Shown here: in pieces, positions 9,887 through 17,747 of the stretch
How the letters are laid out: every line of letters starts with the position of its first letter
Numbering within the stretch: the stretch's first letter is position 1
From: Gemmatimonadota bacterium
GTDB taxonomy: Bacteria > Gemmatimonadota > Gemmatimonadetes > Longimicrobiales > Gaopeijiaceae
NCBI GenBank assembly: GCA_029879725.1
Contig: JAOUPR010000002.1
Span: forward strand, 62,001 to 126,000
Length of the DNA: 64,000 bases
Direction of reading: 5' to 3'
Made by a program: the position numbers and the translations under genes
Notes under the pieces: model-generated
The model's database searches: none
What the model was told of the DNA's origin: nothing
Seen by the model: only the letters and a program-made list of their open reading frames with translations

Positions 9887-10873
9887 TCAGTTGGAAACAC
9901 GCGCATAACGACCGTCCACACGAGGGTGGGTGAAGAGGTTCTTGTACAACACCCAGGACGCGGATACCACGGCCAGGGAGAAGAGTGCGACGCTGGCTGC
10001 CAGGGCACCCGGCGTTCCCGTGAGGGTTTCGAGCGACGCATAGAGGCGGAACACGGGCGCGCTCTGTACGGCGCCGCCTGCCAGTCCTTGCCATGCGCCG
10101 ACGGCCAGGTCCGTCAACTGCCACCACAGGAAGGAAGCCAACGATCCCGCGGTGAGCGTCGGGTGGGTGGCCAGAGTGGTCACCAGGAGCCCCACGATGA
10201 CCGCGGGCGTGAACGCGACCCCGGACGCGGCGGCCCATGCCGTACGCCTGTCCGGGAGGACGGATCCCGCCCATGCCAGGGCGCGCGCCCCCAGGGTGGG
10301 CCGCCGTACCGTGGCCACGGAGACGGAGTGCCGCGGAACCGGGACCTTCACCCGCTTCATCACCGTCTCGGCGAAGTCGGACGAAGGGGAGAGCGTGTCG
10401 AGGTCCTCGAGACGGACCAACAGGTTCCGCCACTCCGCCGCCTCGGCGCCGCATGCCCCGCACGCGTCCAGGTGTGTCTGGACCCGGGCGAGGCCACGGG
10501 CGGGGAGAAGCCCCTCCACGAAGTCCTGGAGCGTCCCCGGGTCGATGTGTCCGGATGGGCCGCCGGTCCCTTGCGCCGGCGCGGGGAGCAGGCCCCTGAT
10601 CACGGCCTGGACCCGCGCGGCGAGCGAAGGAGCGCGCGCCGGCCGGACACCGGCCATCACCCGGGCGGAGAACTCCGCCGAAGGCGCCATCATCGGGAGT
10701 TCATCCAGACCGGCGAAGAGAACCCTCCAGCTGCCGAGCTCGGTGGCGCACTCCTCGCAGGAGGCGAGATGAGCCTCGCACCTCTCCCGTTCGGAGAGAG
10801 CGATCTCCCCGTCCACGAGCGCCTGGAACTGCTCTGCGCCGAGGTGACCGGGTCCGGGTTTATGCTTCAACAT
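9887..10873 (-). CDS. Anti-sigma factor with two zf-HC2 zinc fingers and membrane segments
   Basis: This 328-residue protein has two copies of the zinc-binding anti-sigma signature HxxxCxxC: H35-C39-C42 and H134-C138-C141. Each is set in a similar context (acidic helix, HLxxC, then SWR or EWR). After a basic linker come two clear hydrophobic segments (about residues 212-232 and 285-310), so the zinc fingers should be cytoplasmic and the C-terminus membrane-anchored. It sits 157 bases downstream of the ECF sigma gene in the same direction, with its own ECF-like promoter in that gap. Single-finger anti-sigma factors are the norm; the duplication is the odd feature here. Confidence 0.82.
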   Translation of the reverse strand: MLKHKPGPGHLGAEQFQALVDGEIALSERERCEAHLASCEECATELGSWRVLFAGLDELPMMAPSAEFSARVMAGVRPARAPSLAARVQAVIRGLLPAPAQGTGGPSGHIDPGTLQDFVEGLLPARGLARVQTHLDACGACGAEAAEWRNLLVRLEDLDTLSPSSDFAETVMKRVKVPVPRHSVSVATVRRPTLGARALAWAGSVLPDRRTAWAAASGVAFTPAVIVGLLVTTLATHPTLTAGSLASFLWWQLTDLAVGAWQGLAGGAVQSAPVFRLYASLETLTGTPGALAASVALFSLAVVSASWVLYKNLFTHPRVDGRYARVSN

Positions 10874-10932
10874 CTGAGTCCTCTCGCTTGCGTGGGAGTC
10901 GCCGTCGTGGCGCTCCGCCGCGGTTGTGATCC

Positions 10933-10960
10933 ACTACGGGCCCGCATCCGCTGAAGTTTC
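10933..10960 (-). promoter_or_regulatory. ECF-type promoter-like element before the anti-sigma gene
   Basis: Read on the minus strand, GAAACT (10960-10955) is followed after 16 bases by CGTAGT (10938-10933). Same hexamers and same spacing occur before the sigma gene and before the M48 peptidase gene. Transcription would start about 50 bases before the anti-sigma ATG at 10873. Confidence 0.55.
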
Positions 10961-11030
10961 ACTCCGCCCACACCGTATTTCGTATCTTTCCGGGCATCGG
11001 ACTCCGGATGCGTCGTCTCTCCGTTTCCCT

Positions 11031-11702
11031 TCATGCCAGGTGCCTCAGCCGTTCCTTCAACTCGCCGCGGGCCCGGTGGAGGTACGTCTTCACGGTACCC
11101 AGGGGGAGGTCCATGATCTCCGCGATCTCGTCGTACGCGTACCCCTCCACGTGGCGCAGGAGGATGACCGTCCGATACTCGCTGCGGAGCTCTCCGATGG
11201 CCTCCTCGATCTCCCCGCCGAGTTCCTTGTGCTCGAGACGTTCCTCGGGATTCTCGTCGGTCGACACGACGACCACGCTCGTCTGCTGCACCTCGTCGGC
11301 CGTGCCGGCGTGGGGTGACCCGTGGATGGAAACCGTGTTCAGCTTCTTCTTCCGCAGATGATCGATGGTGTGGTTGTTCGCGATCTTGAAGATCCAATTG
11401 CTGAACTTGTACTTGGGGTCGTACGAGCCGATGGCGTTGAAGGCGCGGATGAACGCCTCCTGAGAGAGGTCTTCGGCCAGGGTGCGGTCCCGCACCATCC
11501 GGTACACCAGGGAGAATACCGGGCGCTCGTAGCGGGAGAGGAGTTGGCGGAACGCGCCCTCGTGCCCCTTGGCGGCGAGAGCGGCCAACTCACGATCGTC
11601 CGCTTGCGTGTGATCGAATGCGGGCAGAGGTCGCGCTTCCGGGTGCGGGTGGGTGTACGGCCCGAGGGCGGTACCGGACAAAGAAGCGGTGAGGGTGGTC
11701 AT
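11031..11702 (-). CDS. ECF RNA polymerase sigma factor (RpoE-like)
   Basis: This 223-residue sigma-70-family protein has sigma-2 (DLSQEAFIRAFNAIGSYDPK, FSNWIFKIANN, DHLRKKK; about residues 80-125) and sigma-4 (LRSEYRTVILLRHVEGYAYD, IAEIMDLPLGTVKTYLHRAR; about 165-210). An extra N-terminal tail of about 35 residues is rich in proline and histidine. The ATG at 11702 lies only 8 bases after the -10 of the ECF-like element at 11711-11738, so its mRNA could be leaderless. The downstream anti-sigma, bactofilin-like and toast-rack-like genes suggest control of an envelope function. Confidence 0.92.
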   Translation of the reverse strand: MTTLTASLSGTALGPYTHPHPEARPLPAFDHTQADDRELAALAAKGHEGAFRQLLSRYERPVFSLVYRMVRDRTLAEDLSQEAFIRAFNAIGSYDPKYKFSNWIFKIANNHTIDHLRKKKLNTVSIHGSPHAGTADEVQQTSVVVVSTDENPEERLEHKELGGEIEEAIGELRSEYRTVILLRHVEGYAYDEIAEIMDLPLGTVKTYLHRARGELKERLRHLA

Positions 11703-11710
11703 GGACCCGC

Positions 11711-11738
11711 TCTACGGGCGGCCCGGTACTCCGGTTTC
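11711..11738 (-). promoter_or_regulatory. ECF-type promoter-like element before the sigma gene
   Basis: On the minus strand, GAAACC (11738-11733), 16 bases, then CGTAGA (11716-11711). Identical hexamers and spacing recur at 18862-18889. It implies autoregulation, with a start site at or just before the sigma factor ATG. Confidence 0.55.
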
Positions 11739-11748
11739 GCGTCCGCCG

Positions 11749-11777
11749 TTGAGCCCTCCCTCCGCTTCCCGTAACTT
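11749..11777 (+). promoter_or_regulatory. Putative housekeeping promoter for ubiE
   Basis: TTGAGC at 11749-11754, a 17-base spacer, then TAACTT at 11772-11777. Transcription would start near 11784, about 50 bases before the ubiE ATG. It lies back to back with the ECF-like element of the divergent sigma gene. Confidence 0.5.
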
Positions 11778-11835
11778 CCGTGCCCCCTGCCTGGCGGGGA
11801 CAAACGGAAACCTACGCCCCGAAACCCAGTCTGTC

Positions 11836-12564
11836 ATGCCATCCGCGGATCCGGCGGTACCCCGGGAGGGGACGCAGAGAGAAGAGCAGGTCCAGCGCCT
11901 CTTCTCGGAAATCGCTCCTCGATACGACCTGCTCAACCACGTCCTGAGCATGAACATCGACCGTGGATGGAGGAGGAAGGCGGTCGATCGACTCGGGTGG
12001 GACCGCGCCCCGGACGGGACGTTCCTCGACGCCTGCGCGGGAACCTTCGACCTCGCCCTGGAGCTTTCGGGACGGCCGGGCTTCGGGGGGCGGGTCGTTG
12101 CGTCCGACTTCGCCCAGCCCATGATGGTCCACGGGCTCCCGAAGGTTCGGTCCGCGCCGGTGCTCCCGGTGTGCGGCGATACACTCAGACTTCCCTTCGC
12201 CGACGAGTCGTTCGACGGGGTCACGGTGGGCTTCGGGGTCCGCAACCTCGCCGACCTTCCGAAGGGTCTGGCCGAATTCCACCGCGTGCTCCGTCCGGGT
12301 GGGAGGCTGGTCGTGCTGGAGTTCACCGTACCGCCCAATCCCCTGGTACGCACCGGCTACCTCTTCTACTTCCACCGGATCCTACCTCTGGTGGGCCGGA
12401 TCGTGTCGGGGCATCCGTGGGCGTACAGCTACCTCCCCGAGTCCGTGAAGGAATTTCCGGGCCCCTCGGAACTGGAGGGTCTCTTCTCGCGCGCGGGGTT
12501 TCGTGAGACCGGGTGGAAGTTGGTCACCTTCGGGATCGCTGCGATCCACTGGGGAACGAAGTAG
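11836..12564 (+). CDS. ubiE: Demethylmenaquinone/ubiquinone C-methyltransferase
   Basis: UbiE/MenG methylates the quinone ring with S-adenosylmethionine in the last step of menaquinone (or a late step of ubiquinone) synthesis. The 242-residue protein shows FSEIAPRYDLLNHVLSMNID (about residues 21-40), a SAM loop around DACAGTFDLALE, VTVGFGVRNLAD (about 131-142) and HRVLRPGGRLVVLEF, all typical. I chose the ATG at 11836; the upstream in-frame sequence is not conserved-looking. Its last 41 bases overlap the end of the convergent M16-like gene. Confidence 0.92.
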   Translation: MPSADPAVPREGTQREEQVQRLFSEIAPRYDLLNHVLSMNIDRGWRRKAVDRLGWDRAPDGTFLDACAGTFDLALELSGRPGFGGRVVASDFAQPMMVHGLPKVRSAPVLPVCGDTLRLPFADESFDGVTVGFGVRNLADLPKGLAEFHRVLRPGGRLVVLEFTVPPNPLVRTGYLFYFHRILPLVGRIVSGHPWAYSYLPESVKEFPGPSELEGLFSRAGFRETGWKLVTFGIAAIHWGTK

Positions 12565-14050
12565 CCGGGTCGTCGATCTCGAGGATCGTCACCGGTCCCA
12601 GCGCCTCCAGCGCGTCCCGGCCGATGCGGTCGGGGTCACCCACGATGAGGACGATCATGTCCTCGGGACGGATGTGCCGGGCGAGCACTTCGTGGACGCC
12701 CGCCGCGTCCACGCGTTCCACCCCGTCGAGGAATCGCTCCAGCCAATCATCCGGGAGGCCCTGAGCAAGGTAGAACATCCGGCGTGATACGATCTGGGCC
12801 GGTGATTCGAAGTTGAACACGAACCCGTTCACGATGCGCTCGACGGCGGTTTCCACCTCGGACGAGGACGGTGGGAGGATTCTCAACTCCTCCATGGTGT
12901 CGAGGATGAGCCGGATGGCGGGGACCGTGTTCTCCGGACGGGTGCGGGTGATGGCCCCCAGAAGGCCGTCGTGGTTCCGGGGGGTCGTCCACAGGGAGGA
13001 GGCGGAGTAGGCGTATCCTTCCTCGGTGCGTACGCGGGATAGGAGTCGGGACGAGAACCCGCCTCCCCCCAGGATGGAGTTGCCGATCTGCGCCGCGAAA
13101 TACTCCGGGCTGTCCTCCAGCCGGAGTGACACCGCGTGGGCCATGACGATGACGCTCTGCTCCGACTTCCTCGGGATGACGAAGATGCCCGATTCCTGCC
13201 GGATGTCGGGGACGGGCGAGGGGGGCACGTCTCCGGAGCACGCGGGCCAGCGCGCCAACATGGCTTCGATCCTGGGGCGAAGCTCGCTCCACGTCACGTC
13301 GCCGGTCACGCCGAGCGTGAGCCCCCTGGGGCAGACGATGCGGTCGTGCAACTCCGCGAGTACCTCCCGCCCGATCTGACCCGGGACGAGGTCGCCGGCC
13401 TCCATCTCCCATCCGATGGGGTGATCTCCGTAGAGGAGGCGGTTGAATTCGGAGAACGCGAGGCGGGCGGGATCGTCCCCTCGGCGGCGCACGCTCTCCA
13501 TCTCCCTGCCTCTCCAGATCTCGATCTGGGCGGAGTCGAAGGCGGGGCGCGCGAGAAGGGAACTCCACATGTCGAGGGCCACGTCCAGGTGCTCGGTGAG
13601 GGTGTTCACGCTGCTGAACACTCCTTCGCCACCACCACCGAACGAGGTCTGGATGGCGTACTGCTCCAGCGTACGGTCCACCGAGTCGGGTGACATCCCC
13701 ACCGACCCTCCGTAGCGGAGGATGGACGGGAGGGCCGTGGCGGCCGCCATCATGTCTCTAGGAAACCGCCCGAAGCCGCCCTTGAAGCGGGCGAATACGG
13801 TCACCAACGGGAGTGTGTGGCTTTCCAGGAAGAAGACCGGAACCCCCCGCACCTCGTGGACGACCGGGCTCGCCGGACGGAATTCCAGCTCCGGGTACCG
13901 GAGCCCCTCCGCCGCTTCGCGCCCCACGGGGCGACGCTGCGCCAGGAGCGGTTCCGGGGACACCGCTCCCGTCGTCCAGAAGGCCACCGCCAGCGCCGTC
14001 CACCCCACCCGGGGGATCCGTTTCACGAAGGTGCCGGTTCGACTCCTCAC
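12524..14050 (-). CDS. M16-family peptidase homologue lacking the zinc site
   Basis: This 508-residue protein has an M16 (insulinase/PqqL-like) fold pattern: an N-terminal unit (VHEVRGVPVFFLESHTLPLV) and a middle unit with GVTGDVTWSELRPRIEAML. The HxxEH zinc motif expected near residue 90 is absent; that stretch reads RFPRDMMAAATALPSILR. It probably forms the inactive half of a heterodimer with the zinc-bearing M16 protein encoded just upstream. A hydrophobic N-terminus ending in LLAQ suggests export. The GTG at 14050 overlaps the neighbour's stop by 4 bases and has GGAG upstream; a second GTG at 14026 is an alternative start. Confidence 0.8.
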   Translation of the reverse strand: MRSRTGTFVKRIPRVGWTALAVAFWTTGAVSPEPLLAQRRPVGREAAEGLRYPELEFRPASPVVHEVRGVPVFFLESHTLPLVTVFARFKGGFGRFPRDMMAAATALPSILRYGGSVGMSPDSVDRTLEQYAIQTSFGGGGEGVFSSVNTLTEHLDVALDMWSSLLARPAFDSAQIEIWRGREMESVRRRGDDPARLAFSEFNRLLYGDHPIGWEMEAGDLVPGQIGREVLAELHDRIVCPRGLTLGVTGDVTWSELRPRIEAMLARWPACSGDVPPSPVPDIRQESGIFVIPRKSEQSVIVMAHAVSLRLEDSPEYFAAQIGNSILGGGGFSSRLLSRVRTEEGYAYSASSLWTTPRNHDGLLGAITRTRPENTVPAIRLILDTMEELRILPPSSSEVETAVERIVNGFVFNFESPAQIVSRRMFYLAQGLPDDWLERFLDGVERVDAAGVHEVLARHIRPEDMIVLIVGDPDRIGRDALEALGPVTILEIDDPATSFPSGSQRSRR

Positions 14051-15591
14051 CGTGAACTCCGGGTCACGATGGTGGCCACGGTCCGGTTCTCCGCGGTCAG
14101 ATACGTCGAGACCACGCGGCGGACGTCTTCCGTGGTCACGTTCCTCAGTGTGTCCGTGACGCGGAACGTCTCGCGCCAGTCCCCGAAGAGAGCCACGGAC
14201 TCGGAGAGCTGAAAGGCCAGTCCCAGGTTCGACTGGAGCCGGCGCACCGTGGAAGCGGCCACGCTGTTCTTGATCCGGTCCAGTTCGTCTTCGTCCGGAC
14301 CGTACGTCGCCAGGGAATCGAGCATCCCGTAGATCGCCTCCTCCACCTCCGCCGGGGTGTGCGGAGATCTGGGCGTGGCATCGATCTGGAACAACTGAGG
14401 GTATCTCGAGCCCGGGCCGAGGGAAGTGAAGACGGCCGTGGCCAGGCGGTCGTCCTGCACGAGGGAGTGGTAGAGTCGCGTGCTCCTCCCCCCCGTCAGG
14501 AGGGCCGACGTCATCACGATGGCCGGGGCATCCGGATGGAAGGCGTCGGGGACGTGCCAACCGATACGGAGTTGGGGTTGCGCGTCGAGGACGACCTCCA
14601 CCCGCCTTTCTCCGTTCTGCACGGGCTCCACCGCGAGGATCGGGGGGGGCGGGTCCGACGGAGGGATGTTCGCGAAGTACGCGCGCGCCCACCGCTCGAC
14701 CTGCCGTACGTCCACGTCTCCCACCACCGTTACGATGGCGTTGTTGGGACCGTAGTACCTCCGGTAGTACGCGTCCACCATCTCCCGACCGAGGTTTTCC
14801 AGGTCCGACATGTATCCGACCACGGGGACGCCGTACGGATGAACCCTGTACGCCGCCGACAGGTGCGCTTCGTACAGGGCCCCCGAGGGCTCGGACTCCA
14901 CGCGCATCCTCCGCTCTTCCATGACCACGTCCCGCTCCGTATAGAACTCTCGGAAGACGGGATTCTGCATCCGGTCCGCCTCCATGACGAACCAGAGCTC
15001 CGCCCGATTCGCCGGGAGTTCCACGAAGTACGACGTGGCGTCGTTGGTGGTGGTGGCGTTCAGACCCTGGGCTCCCGCCCGGGTCAGGATGGCGTCGAAC
15101 TCGTTCCCCACCACGTACTGTCGGGCGGTGTCTTCCAGAGCTTCGATCCGCGTCCCGAGGCTCCGCATGCGGAGCGTGTCCCGGGCCCGCGACCCGCGGA
15201 GTCGCACCAGCGTATCGTGGGCGGCGTCCATGGCCCCGAACAGGGGCACTTCCCGGTCCGGATCTCGGGTTCCGACGGTGGTCGTGCCCTTGAAGAGGAG
15301 GTGCTCGAGAAGGTGGGCGACCCCGGTCACTCCGAGGTGCTCGTTGGCGCCCCCGATCTCGAAGCGCGTGATGAAGGCCACCGTCGGACTCGCTCTCCGC
15401 GGAAGAACCACGAAGCGCATCCCGTTCTCGAGCGTGAAGTCGGTCACGGGAAGGTCCGGTTCCTGCGCGGCGCCGGGGGCGGCGGCCACGAGCCCGAGCA
15501 CCGACGCGAGCTTCACCATCGAGGAAGAGGCGCGGCGCCCGCGGAAAGGTGCCGGTGGGGACTCACGGGGCGGCGGGTCAGTTCGCATCAT
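14047..15591 (-). CDS. M16-family zinc metallopeptidase, exported
   Basis: This 514-residue protein carries the inverted zinc motif HLLEH (about residues 93-97), followed about 75 residues later by an acidic segment expected to supply the third ligand. A hydrophobic stretch (about 26-42, ending in GAAQ) suggests secretion to the periplasm. Typical M16 sentences such as DFTLENGMRFVVLPRR and YYGPNNAIVTVVGDVD are visible. Two adjacent ATGs (15591, 15588) overlap the end of mutM by 14 or 11 bases; another ATG at 15519 would give a shorter leader. It is coupled to a zinc-less M16 partner, the usual active/inactive arrangement in bacteria. Confidence 0.85.
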   Translation of the reverse strand: MMRTDPPPRESPPAPFRGRRASSSMVKLASVLGLVAAAPGAAQEPDLPVTDFTLENGMRFVVLPRRASPTVAFITRFEIGGANEHLGVTGVAHLLEHLLFKGTTTVGTRDPDREVPLFGAMDAAHDTLVRLRGSRARDTLRMRSLGTRIEALEDTARQYVVGNEFDAILTRAGAQGLNATTTNDATSYFVELPANRAELWFVMEADRMQNPVFREFYTERDVVMEERRMRVESEPSGALYEAHLSAAYRVHPYGVPVVGYMSDLENLGREMVDAYYRRYYGPNNAIVTVVGDVDVRQVERWARAYFANIPPSDPPPPILAVEPVQNGERRVEVVLDAQPQLRIGWHVPDAFHPDAPAIVMTSALLTGGRSTRLYHSLVQDDRLATAVFTSLGPGSRYPQLFQIDATPRSPHTPAEVEEAIYGMLDSLATYGPDEDELDRIKNSVAASTVRRLQSNLGLAFQLSESVALFGDWRETFRVTDTLRNVTTEDVRRVVSTYLTAENRTVATIVTRSSR

Positions 15592-16423
15592 CGGCGGTGC
15601 CGGGTTGGCATTGGGGACAGAAGAAGGCGGAACGTCCACCGAACACGATTCTCCGGATGGGCGCGCCGCACCGTCCGCACGGTCGTCCCTCCCGGCCGTA
15701 CACGAGGAGGCGACGCGCGTATCGGCCCGGCTCGCCCTCGGCGTTGCGGTAGTCACGGATGGTGGTGCCTCCCTGATCGATGGCCTTTCTCAGGACGGAG
15801 CGAAGGCCCCGGTGGAGCGCGCTCGCTTCCTCCGCCGAGATGCTCCGTGCCGAACGAGCCGGATGGACACCGGCCAGGAACAGCGCCTCGTTGGCGTAGA
15901 TGTTTCCTACTCCCGCGACGCGCCGTTGGTCCAGGAGCCAACTCCGGGCGGGCGCCCGGGAGGCGAGGAGCGCCGCATGGAGCGTGCGTGCGGTGAACGA
16001 CGCCGAGAGCGGTTCGGGTCCCAGGAGGGCGCTTCGCTCCGTCCACCCTCGGGAGGTGAGCCACTCGGCCCGGCCGAATCTGCGTGTGTCGTCGAACACC
16101 ATGACCGCGCCCGAGTCGAAGTGGAGGACCAGAGTGGGGTGGGTGGGGGCGGTCTCTTCGGGCGGTACCGACGGGAAGGGGAGGAGGCTCCCCGTCATCC
16201 CCAGGTTGATCAGGATCACCGAGCCGTCATCCAGGCGGAGGACCACGTTCTTCCCCCGCCTCTCCACCGCTACCACGACCCGGTGGCGGATCGCGGCCGT
16301 GAACGCTTCCTGCGGCTGCACGACGATCCCCGGATGAACCACGTGGACGTCCCGGATCGCCTGGTCGAGGAGGGCGCCACGGAGTCCGCGGGCGATGGTC
16401 TCGGCTTCGGGAAGCTCGGGCAT
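15578..16423 (-). CDS. mutM: Formamidopyrimidine-DNA glycosylase
   Basis: MutM/Fpg excises oxidised purines such as 8-oxoguanine and nicks the strand by beta,delta-elimination. The 281-residue protein begins PELPEAET, with the catalytic Pro2 and Glu3, has a lysine in RRGKNVVL (about residue 57), and the LLDQRRVAGVGNIYANEALF helix (about 165-184). It ends with the CxxC...CxxC zinc finger (CGRCG and CPQC). It lies 6 bases downstream of purD on the minus strand and overlaps the next gene. Confidence 0.95.
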   Translation of the reverse strand: MPELPEAETIARGLRGALLDQAIRDVHVVHPGIVVQPQEAFTAAIRHRVVVAVERRGKNVVLRLDDGSVILINLGMTGSLLPFPSVPPEETAPTHPTLVLHFDSGAVMVFDDTRRFGRAEWLTSRGWTERSALLGPEPLSASFTARTLHAALLASRAPARSWLLDQRRVAGVGNIYANEALFLAGVHPARSARSISAEEASALHRGLRSVLRKAIDQGGTTIRDYRNAEGEPGRYARRLLVYGREGRPCGRCGAPIRRIVFGGRSAFFCPQCQPGTADDAN

Positions 16424-16429
16424 GGAATG

Positions 16430-17707
16430 TCAGCCGTCCCGGCCTTCCTCCCGCCAGCCGATGTCCCCGCGGAAGAAGGCACCGTCGAATTCCACCAGCG
16501 CGGCACCTTCCCGGCTGAGCCGAGCGGCCTCGGTGTGGGTCGGCGCGACGGCCGTCACCGCGAGGACACGTCCGCCGGAGGTTTCCAGCTGCCCCTGGCC
16601 GAACCGTGTACCCGCGTGGAAGACCATCCGGTTCTCCAGCCCCACTTCGCCGGGGATCCGAAGGGGCTTCCCCTTCCCGTAGCTCCCCGGGTACCCGCCC
16701 GAGGCGACCACGGTGGTCACGGCGTGGTCGGTCTTCCACCGCACCCGGGCGTCGGACAACGACTCCCCTCGCGCCACCGTGAGGAGCAGGTCCAGGAGCG
16801 AGGACTCCATGAGCGGGAGGACGACCTGCGTCTCCGGATCGCCGAAGCGGCAGTTGAACTCCACGACCTTCACCCCGTCCCTCGTGAGCATGAGGCCCGC
16901 GTAGAGGAGGCCCGTGAAGGGTGTGCCTTCCTCCCGCATGGCGCGGAGCACCGGCTCGAACACGCGCGCGCGGGCCTCGCCCATCACCCTGTCCGTGGCG
17001 ATGCCCACAGGCGCGTAGGCTCCCATTCCGCCGGTGTTGGGGCCGGTGTCGCCCTCTCCCACACGCTTGTGGTCCTGCGAGGGGACGAGGAGGACGAAGT
17101 GCTCCCCGTCCGCGACCGCGAACACGGAGAGTTCCTCTCCCTCCATGAACTCCTCCACCACCACCTCGTCTCCGGCCGATCCGAACTCGTGGCCGGACAA
17201 CATGGCCCGGACGGCCGAGACGGCTTCGTCCATCGTAGGGCACACCACCGCGCCCTTTCCCGCGGCGAGCCCCGAAGCCTTCACCACGATGGGGGCGCCC
17301 TGTTCCCGGACGTACGCCTCCGCCGAAGAGAGGTCGGTGAAGGTCCGGTACTCCGCGGTAGGGACCCCCGCTCGGGCCATGAGGTCCTTCGCGTAGGCCT
17401 TGCTGGACTCGATGCGGGCCGCCGCGGCCGTGGGTCCGAAGATGGGGATACCGGCTGCGCGGAAGCGGTCCACGATTCCCTCCGCGAGGGGCGCCTCGGG
17501 TCCCACGACCGCGAGATCGATGGCGTGCTCCGCCGCCCATTCCACCAGCCCGTCGACGTCGTCCGGCGACAGGTCCACGGGTGACACCAACGGGGCCATC
17601 CCCCCGTTGGGTCGCGTGGCGAAGAACGCCGCCGAGGGATCGTCCCGCCCGAGCTTCCAGAGCAGGGCGTGCTCACGCCCGCCGTTTCCCACCAGAAGAA
17701 TGCGCAT
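16430..17707 (-). CDS. purD: Phosphoribosylamine-glycine ligase
   Basis: PurD joins phosphoribosylamine and glycine with ATP in purine synthesis. The 425-residue protein starts MRILLVGNGGREHALLWKL, the GARS nucleotide-binding N-terminus, and contains an ATP-grasp domain with PIVVKASGLAAGKGAVV (about 135-150). NCRFGDPETQVVLP (about 285-298) is the metal and phosphate segment. I chose the ATG at 17707 because it places the conserved N-terminus first. No other pur gene is near; its company is DNA repair and proteases, which is unusual. Confidence 0.95.
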   Translation of the reverse strand: MRILLVGNGGREHALLWKLGRDDPSAAFFATRPNGGMAPLVSPVDLSPDDVDGLVEWAAEHAIDLAVVGPEAPLAEGIVDRFRAAGIPIFGPTAAAARIESSKAYAKDLMARAGVPTAEYRTFTDLSSAEAYVREQGAPIVVKASGLAAGKGAVVCPTMDEAVSAVRAMLSGHEFGSAGDEVVVEEFMEGEELSVFAVADGEHFVLLVPSQDHKRVGEGDTGPNTGGMGAYAPVGIATDRVMGEARARVFEPVLRAMREEGTPFTGLLYAGLMLTRDGVKVVEFNCRFGDPETQVVLPLMESSLLDLLLTVARGESLSDARVRWKTDHAVTTVVASGGYPGSYGKGKPLRIPGEVGLENRMVFHAGTRFGQGQLETSGGRVLAVTAVAPTHTEAARLSREGAALVEFDGAFFRGDIGWREEGRDG

Positions 17708-17747
17708 GATGGGAGTATCGAAGGGGTCCCGGGCCCCGGTCAACCGG

